DNA of 37,275 nucleotides from Betaproteobacteria bacterium. Its GTDB lineage: Bacteria; Pseudomonadota; Gammaproteobacteria; Burkholderiales; UBA3065. The stretch spans positions 1 to 37,275 of the forward strand of contig RFMI01000068.1 in assembly GCA_009927815.1 (NCBI GenBank), given 5' to 3'. Both the position numbers and the translations under genes were made by a program. The notes under the pieces are model-generated. The model searched no databases and was not told the DNA's origin. It was given only the letters and a program-made list of their open reading frames with translations. Of this stretch, positions 32,304 through 37,275 are shown in pieces. Each line of letters starts with the position of its first letter. Within the stretch, counting starts at the first letter, position 1.

Positions 32304-34090
32304 TCAGCCGGCTGCGACGCCCGGATTCCTGAGTTTGATGTGCAATTCCCGCAGCTGCCGCTCGTCGACCGGGCTCGGTGCCTGCGTCAACAGGCACTGC
32401 GCGCGCTGCGTCTTGGGGAAGGCGATGACGTCGCGGATCGACTCTGTGCCGGCCAGCAGCATGACGATGCGATCCAGACCGAAGGCCAGACCGCCGTGCG
32501 GCGGCGCACCGTACTTGAGCGCGTCGAGCAGGAAGCCGAACTTGAGCTGCTGCTCATCGGGGCCGATCGCGAGCGCCTCGAACACGGTGGCCTGCACGTC
32601 GGCGCGGTGGATCCGCACCGAGCCGCCGCCGACCTCGTAACCGTTAACAGCGAGGTCATACGCCTTGGCCAGACACTTGCCGGGGTCGCTCTGCAGCAAC
32701 GCCGCGTGCTCGTCCTTGGGCGCGGTGAACGGATGATGGCAGGCGTTCCAGCGCTTCTCATCTTCGTCGTACTCGAACATCGGGAAGTCGACGATCCAGC
32801 AAGGCGCCCAGGCGCGGCCGTCCAGATGGCCCTTCTCGTGGCCGACCTTGCTGCGCAGCGCGCCGAGCGCATCGTTGACCACCTTGGCCGAGTCAGCACC
32901 GAAAAAGATCAGATCGCCATTCTGCGCGCCAGTGCGGCGCATGATCTCGCCCAGCGAGGCGGCGTCGAGATTCTTGACGATGGGCGACTGCAAGCCGGTC
33001 TCGTTGAGTTGCGTGACGTCGTTGACCTTGATGTACGCGAGACCCTTGGCGCCATAGATCTTGACGAACTCGGTGTAGCCATCGATCTCGCCGCGCGAGA
33101 ACGCCGCGCCGCCAGGCACGCGGATCGCCGCGACACGGCCCTTGGGGTCGTTCGCCGGGCCGCTGAAGACCTTGAAGGCGACGTCCTTAACCGCATCCGT
33201 GATCTCGGTGAGCTCGAGCGTCACGCGCAGGTCCGGCTTGTCCGAGCCGAAGCGCGACATCGCCTCGGCGTAGCTCATCTTCGGGAAGGGATTGGGCAGA
33301 TCGATGCCGGCCGCGTCCTTGAACACGTAGCGGAACAGGTCTTCCATGATCTGAACAATTTCATGTTCATTGAGGAAGCTGGTCTCGATATCAACCTGGG
33401 TGAATTCGGGCTGGCGATCGGCGCGCAGGTCCTCGTCGCGGAAGCATTTGGTGAGCTGGTAGTAGCGGTCGTAGCCGGCGACCATGAGCATCTGTTTGAA
33501 GAGCTGCGGCGACTGCGGCAGCGCAAAGAACTGGCCATCATGGACCCGGCTGGGCACCAGATAATCCCGGGCGCCCTCAGGCGTCGATTTGGTCAGCATC
33601 GGCGTCTCGACGTCGATGAAGCCGGCGTCGTCGAGGAAGCGGCGGAAGGCCCGCGCGGTCTTGTAGCGCAGCTGCATGATGCGCTGCATGTAGGGGCGGC
33701 GCAGGTCGATGACGCGGTGGGTGAGTCGCACCGTCTCGCTCAAATTGTCGTCATCGATCTGGAACGGCGGCGTGGCGGAGGGGTTGAGCACTTCCAGCTC
33801 GTGCGCCAGCACTTCGATCTCGCCGGAGACGAGGTTGGCGTTCTCGGTGCCGGCCGGACGGCGGCGCACCTTGCCGGTGATGCGCAGGCAGAACTCGTTG
33901 CGCACGCTCTCGGCGGTGGCAAAGGTCTCGGCGCGGTCGGGATCGCAGACCACCTGCACCAGCCTTCCCTGTCGCGCAGGTCGATGAAGATAACCCCGCC
34001 GTGATCGCGGCGGCGGTGGGCCCAGCCGAACAGGGTCACGGTCTGGTCAAGATGGGCGGCGTCGATCCGCCCGCAATAATCGGTGCGCAT
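32304..34090 (-). pseudogene. aspS: Aspartyl-tRNA synthetase AspS, split by one frameshift
   Basis: A class II synthetase of about 595 residues once joined, the bacterial length with the GAD insertion. The first frame begins [20 protein letters not shown] (OB-fold anticodon domain) and reads [12 protein letters not shown]. One base is then missing near 33961-33964 (GAAGGCTGG); restored to GGCCTGG it reads EGLVQVV, and the next frame continues [20 protein letters not shown]. Motif 2 is [21 protein letters not shown], cut here as [10 protein letters not shown]; motif 3 is [13 protein letters not shown]. Because the enzyme is essential, the break is almost certainly a sequencing error. ATG 34090 lies 11 bases after the DUF502 gene. 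Confidence 0.92.
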
Positions 34091-34101
34091 GGAAAAGGTC
34101 T

Positions 34102-34710
34102 TTACAGCGGGTTGGCGGGTTTTTCAGCAGGCGTGACGACGCCCATCGAAATGACGTAGGTGAGCGCCTCATCGACACTCATCTCGAGTTCAATAGTGTC
34201 TTTTTTCGGCAACATCAAAAAGAAGCCCGAGGTGGGGTTGGGCGTGGTCGGCACGTAGACGCTGACGTGCTCCTCCGCCAGATGTTTCGCAACGGCAGGC
34301 CCTGGCGCGCCAGTCAGAAAAGCGATGGTCCAGCAGTCCTGGTGCGGGTAACGGACCAGCAGCGGCTTGCGAAACGCCTGTCCACCCGGCGCCAGCAGCG
34401 TGTCCGACACCTGCTTGACGCTGGAGTAGATGTTTTTGACCACCGGGATGCGCGCCAGCACGCTTTCTGCCCAACGCACCAGTTTTTGCCCGAGCAGGTT
34501 GGCCGCCAGAGCCCCCGTCGACAGCACCACCACCACCGTCAGAATCACGCCGAGACCGGGAATGTGGACGCCGAACAGGTTGACCGGCTGCCATTCCGGC
34601 GGCAACAGCGTCAACGTGCGGTCCATGGTGGTGATCAGAGCGTTCAGCACCCAGGCGGTGATGCCCACCGGCACCCAGACCAAGAGACCCGCCAAAAGGT
34701 AACGTTTCAT
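34102..34710 (-). CDS. DUF502 family inner-membrane protein
   Basis: A 202-residue integral membrane protein of unknown function, typical of fmdB-DUF502-aspS clusters in proteobacteria. TM1 is at about 5-28 and TM2 at about 52-76; the conserved block [17 protein letters not shown] follows TM2. The rest is a cytoplasmic beta-rich domain with [22 protein letters not shown] 34710 shares its A with the fmdB stop (TGATG), so the two are translationally coupled. The open frame extends 24 codons upstream inside fmdB, but that part is not family-like. Confidence 0.9.
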   Translation of the reverse strand: MKRYLLAGLLVWVPVGITAWVLNALITTMDRTLTLLPPEWQPVNLFGVHIPGLGVILTVVVVLSTGALAANLLGQKLVRWAESVLARIPVVKNIYSSVKQVSDTLLAPGGQAFRKPLLVRYPHQDCWTIAFLTGAPGPAVAKHLAEEHVSVYVPTTPNPTSGFFLMLPKKDTIELEMSVDEALTYVISMGVVTPAEKPANPL

Positions 34711-35009
34711 CAGGCTGCGCTCGATTCGCTGGAGGACGTGGCGCAAGCGGGTGCGCCACACGATGCAGTGCCGCCCGCGCAAGCCGGGGCGTCGGCTGCG
34801 GGAGTTTCGGGCTTAGCCGCTGCCGGGCTGCTTTTGAAGTCAGTGGCGTACCAGCCGCTGCCTTTGAGCTGGAAGCCAGCAGCGGTTAGCACTTTGCTCA
34901 GCGCAACCTCGCCGCACGCCGGACAGTCCGTGAGCGGAGCGTCGCTAATCTTTTGCAGGGCGTCGTGACGCTGACCACATGCGGTGCATTGGTATTCGTA
35001 GATGGGCAT
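34710..35009 (-). CDS. FmdB-family zinc-ribbon protein
   Basis: A 99-residue small protein with an N-terminal zinc ribbon, MPIYEYQCTACGQRHDAL, then CPACG: two CXXC pairs that bind zinc. The tail is Ala/Pro/Ser-rich with three further cysteines and looks disordered. FmdB proteins are thought to be regulators, but no role is firmly shown. ATG 35009 gives the invariant MPIYEY start; the frame is open 22 codons further without likeness. First gene of the fmdB-DUF502-aspS unit. Confidence 0.92.
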   Translation of the reverse strand: MPIYEYQCTACGQRHDALQKISDAPLTDCPACGEVALSKVLTAAGFQLKGSGWYATDFKSSPAAAKPETPAADAPACAGGTASCGAPACATSSSESSAA

Positions 35010-35052
35010 GAAACCTCCGAACAGAACCGCGAAGTATAACGGCGCGCCTGTC

Positions 35053-35481
35053 TCAGGCGTCTTGCTCGTCGCCAAGTTCCATCCGCAAACCCTCGATCAG
35101 GGCCGCGCGGTCGAACGCGACCGGCGCCGGGTCACGGCGCGGAGCAGCCCAGACTGGATCCGGATAGTGGCGGTCGTCGAGGAAGCGCGGGATGACGTGC
35201 CAATGCACATGCGGCACCACATTGCCCAAGCTGGCCAGATTGACTTTGTGCGGCATCAAGCACCGCCGGACCGCCCGTTCGACCGCCAGCACCGTCGTCA
35301 TAAGGCGCAGGGCGTCGTCAGCGGACAGGTCGCTCATCTCACGCACGTGTGCGTCCCAAATCACCCGGCAGAAGCCCGGGTAATCAGGCTCGTCGGCCAA
35401 AATTACACGGTGATCGGGGCCCTGCCACACCAATTCGCCCGCCACCGACTCGCACAGCGGGCAGCCCGCCTCGCGGCTCAC
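35053..35481 (-). CDS. HIT-family nucleotide hydrolase/transferase
   Basis: A 142-residue histidine-triad protein. The catalytic motif is HVHWHVI (91-97), where the last His attacks the nucleotide phosphate. CPLC (7-10) near the start may bind zinc, as in some HIT members. Substrates are likely nucleoside phosphoramidates or dinucleotides; specificity is unknown. GTG 35481 overlaps the amiC stop as GTGA, so it is the last gene of a tsaE-amiC-HIT unit. In many relatives mutL follows amiC instead. Confidence 0.9.
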   Translation of the reverse strand: MSREAGCPLCESVAGELVWQGPDHRVILADEPDYPGFCRVIWDAHVREMSDLSADDALRLMTTVLAVERAVRRCLMPHKVNLASLGNVVPHVHWHVIPRFLDDRHYPDPVWAAPRRDPAPVAFDRAALIEGLRMELGDEQDA

Positions 35482-36776
35482 AAGGACCCGACGGAGCGCA
35501 CGGCCGGTGTTGCGCTGACCACCTTGGCCGGCCGCGCCAGCGCCGGATTTTCGGACAGATAGCGCTTGAGCCCTGCCAGGATCGCGCGCGCGACTTGCTC
35601 CTGATGGGCCGGGTCGGCGAGCTTGCGCTCTTCCACAGGATTTGTAATGAACGCGGTCTCGACCAGAATCGACGGAATATCCGGTGACTTCAGCACAGCA
35701 AAGCCGGCCTGTTCAACGGCTGGCTTGTGCAGCCGGTTGAGTTGCGACAGTTCACCCAGAACATGGCCCGCCAGCTTCACGCTGTCGTTGATGGTGGCCG
35801 TCTGCGAGAGGTCAAGCAGCGTGCGCGCCAAGTGCGCGTCGCGGTTGTCAATCCGCACTCCGCCGACCAAGTCAGCGTCGTTTTCACGCTTGGCCAGCCA
35901 GCGCGCCGCCGCGGACGAAGCACCGTTCTCCGACAGCACAAACACGGAGGAGCCCGCCGCATCCGGCTTGATGAACGCGTCGGCATGAATCGACACGAAC
36001 AGATCGGCGCGCGCACGGCGGGCCTTGGCAGTGCGTTCCTGAAGCGGAATGAAGTAATCATCGTCGCGCACCAGATAGGCACGGACTCCCGGCTCCGACT
36101 CGATCAAAGCCTTCAAGCGGCGGGCGATGGCAAGGGTCACATCCTTTTCGATCAGCCCGCTTGGACCGCGTGCGCCGGGGTCTTCCCCGCCATGACCCGC
36201 GTCGATGGCGATAGTCACGAGGCGATCGAAGCCGCCGTCGTTCCGAGCCGGGTTGCGGGCAGGCGACCGCGGCGGCGGCGTTGCTGGCGTCTCCATCAGC
36301 GCTTGCGAATCTCCCGCAGGGGCGGCTTCGGCGGCAGATTCTGGCATCAGGTCGAGCACCATGCGGTGACCGTACTCACCCGCCGGCGGCACCACAAAGA
36401 GCTTGCTCGCGACGGGCTGCCGCAAATCAAGCACGACCCGCGCAACATCGGGCTTGAACTGGGCCACACGCACCCGGCTGATCAGCGGGTTGTCCGCACC
36501 GACGCGGGCTGCCAGTTGGTCCAAAGCGCCACCAGTGGCGAAACCCTGCAGATCGATGACCAGGCGCATCGGGTCTTTGAGCGTCATCGATTGGAAGGTC
36601 ACCGGGATGTCGGTCTCGAGGGTGAGACGCGTGCTTTCGGCCGCTGGCCAGAAACGCACTGCCTTGACTTGCCCGAGCGCCAACGCCAGTGGAGAGACCA
36701 GCAACAAGGCGCAAGCCAACAGCGCGCTCAACCAGCGCGAGCTTGAAACTCCAAGTTTTGTTCGACTGTCCGCCAT
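35478..36776 (-). CDS. amiC: N-acetylmuramoyl-L-alanine amidase with AMIN domain (AmiC-type)
   Basis: A 432-residue periplasmic amidase that cuts peptide stems from glycan strands during septum splitting. It has a signal peptide (WLSALLACALLLVSPLALA) and an AMIN domain (about 36-125; VRFWPAAESTRLTLETDIP) that targets it to the septum, then a Pro/Ala linker and an Amidase_3 domain from about 190. Zinc ligands are in DAGHGG, GLIEKD and SIHAD; the catalytic Glu is in VETAFITNP. ATG 36776 (MADSRTKLG) is the start: the open frame beyond it runs within tsaE and has no signal. It overlaps the tsaE end by 49 bases. No EnvC/NlpD activator is in the window. Confidence 0.93.
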   Translation of the reverse strand: MADSRTKLGVSSSRWLSALLACALLLVSPLALALGQVKAVRFWPAAESTRLTLETDIPVTFQSMTLKDPMRLVIDLQGFATGGALDQLAARVGADNPLISRVRVAQFKPDVARVVLDLRQPVASKLFVVPPAGEYGHRMVLDLMPESAAEAAPAGDSQALMETPATPPPRSPARNPARNDGGFDRLVTIAIDAGHGGEDPGARGPSGLIEKDVTLAIARRLKALIESEPGVRAYLVRDDDYFIPLQERTAKARRARADLFVSIHADAFIKPDAAGSSVFVLSENGASSAAARWLAKRENDADLVGGVRIDNRDAHLARTLLDLSQTATINDSVKLAGHVLGELSQLNRLHKPAVEQAGFAVLKSPDIPSILVETAFITNPVEERKLADPAHQEQVARAILAGLKRYLSENPALARPAKVVSATPAVRSVGSL

Positions 36777-37275
36777 GCTGACTCCCCTTCTGCCGTGCAG
36801 GTCTCGACGCTGGCCTCCCGCCCCTCCCCAACCGTCACCAGCCTGAGCCGCCAATCCGGGCGGGTGCAGGCGCCCGCGGCACGCTCCGGCCACTCGATCA
36901 ACCGCAGCGCTGGCGAGGGAAGGTCATCGAAACCCGCGTCAACCCATTCCTCAGGGCTAATCATACGATACAAATCAAAATGATAGACACACAAACTCGG
37001 CGCTGACTCAAGTTTTTTTTCTGGCTCAAGTTGTGTCGACGAACTGCCGTTATTGCGGTTGATATGGGTTGACCCCAAGCCGGGGGTTAACAAGGTGTAG
37101 GGCTCCAGCAGCGTGTATGTCGGGCTTTTGACCGAACCCTGCCAGCCCAGCGCCCGCAAGAAGCCCCTGGCGAACGTGGTTTTTCCGGCACCGAGTTCAC
37201 CCTCGAGCCAGATGCAGAAGTTTTGAGGCAGCGCAGATGCACACGCGGCGGCCAAGCGTTCGGTCGCAGCGGTAT
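36728..37275 (-). CDS. tsaE: tRNA threonylcarbamoyladenosine ATPase TsaE, 5' end cut by window edge
   Basis: The ATPase subunit of the t6A tRNA-modification complex (with TsaB and TsaD). The frame runs off the window upstream (readable start TAATERLAAAC), so the true start is missing. Walker A is GELGAGKTT, followed by ARGFLRALGWQGSVKSPTYT. Then comes an unusual 36-codon stretch (37096-36989) between LLEPY and VYHFDLYR, where most homologues have only a few residues. It is AT-rich, with an A8 run and a short direct repeat. Normal TsaE sequence then resumes: VYHFDLYRM, EEWVDAGFDD, LIEWPERA. Frame is kept throughout. The gene overlaps amiC by 49 bases. Confidence 0.9.
   Translation of the reverse strand, partial: TAATERLAAACASALPQNFCIWLEGELGAGKTTFARGFLRALGWQGSVKSPTYTLLEPYTLLTPGLGSTHINRNNGSSSTQLEPEKKLESAPSLCVYHFDLYRMISPEEWVDAGFDDLPSPALRLIEWPERAAGACTRPDWRLRLVTVGEGREASVETCTAEGESAWRTVEQNLEFQARAG

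Noticed and set aside
32163-34004. A 613-codon open frame on the plus strand
   Set aside because: It lies wholly antisense to aspS, whose motifs are unmistakable. High GC leaves long open frames opposite real genes; the protein is His/Arg/Asp-rich with no family likeness.

Overview
The window is about 37 kb of GC-rich, densely coding chromosomal DNA carrying 35 protein genes. No stretch over about 220 bases lacks a gene, and I found no rRNA, tRNA, insertion sequence, phage gene or CRISPR array. The gene content suggests a betaproteobacterium, perhaps of Rhodocyclales or Nitrosomonadales affinity. The reasons are the fmdB-DUF502-aspS-nudB block, a shortened PII protein beside a heavy-metal RND pump, SiaB/SiaC homologues, the ornithine-lipid pair olsB-olsA, a CbbR-type regulator, and cytochrome c5 next to rep. 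The placement is inference, not a match to a genome.

Layout. 1-7497 (minus): metal efflux operon czcC-czcB-czcA, then a PII-like gene and selO, coupled by a 4-base overlap. 7571-8920 (minus): an MgtE_N-CorA-type Mg/Co transporter. 9099-11309 (plus): a Sia-type partner-switching module (SiaB kinase, SiaC phosphoprotein, CBS-PP2C phosphatase) ending at a strong intrinsic terminator. 11507-17415 (minus): cfa, plus a MacA-MacB-outer-membrane-lipoprotein export system. 17582-20871: two membrane diguanylate cyclases that converge and overlap, the second sharing an overlapping unit with a PhnD-like periplasmic binding protein; a (CGATGT)7 tract abuts that unit's ribosome-binding site. 21089-24465: cytochrome c5, rep helicase, apaH. 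24487-27579 (minus): olsB-olsA, a SlyB-like lipoprotein, and a PfkB sugar/nucleoside kinase. 27687-32203 (minus): trhO, an unknown gene, a CbbR-type LysR regulator, an SRPBCC protein, nadA, nudB. 32304-37275 (minus): aspS, DUF502, fmdB, a HIT protein, amiC, tsaE.

Four conserved genes (czcA, rep, the pfkB-family kinase and aspS) are each split by a single missing base, in or beside a short homopolymer or doublet. Because aspS is essential and each protein resumes perfectly in the next frame, these are more likely uncorrected sequencing indels than real decay; each is annotated as one broken gene.

The most interesting signals are: (i) an 11-bp hairpin just upstream of cfa that buries its whole Shine-Dalgarno sequence; (ii) the PII-like/SelO coupling behind a metal efflux pump; (iii) the SiaB-SiaC-CBS/PP2C switch with no adjacent SiaD; (iv) the PhnD-like/diguanylate cyclase pair with the hexamer tract at its start; (v) an AT-rich 36-codon insertion in tsaE. 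Both window edges cut genes: selO lacks only its last codon or so, and tsaE lacks its start.
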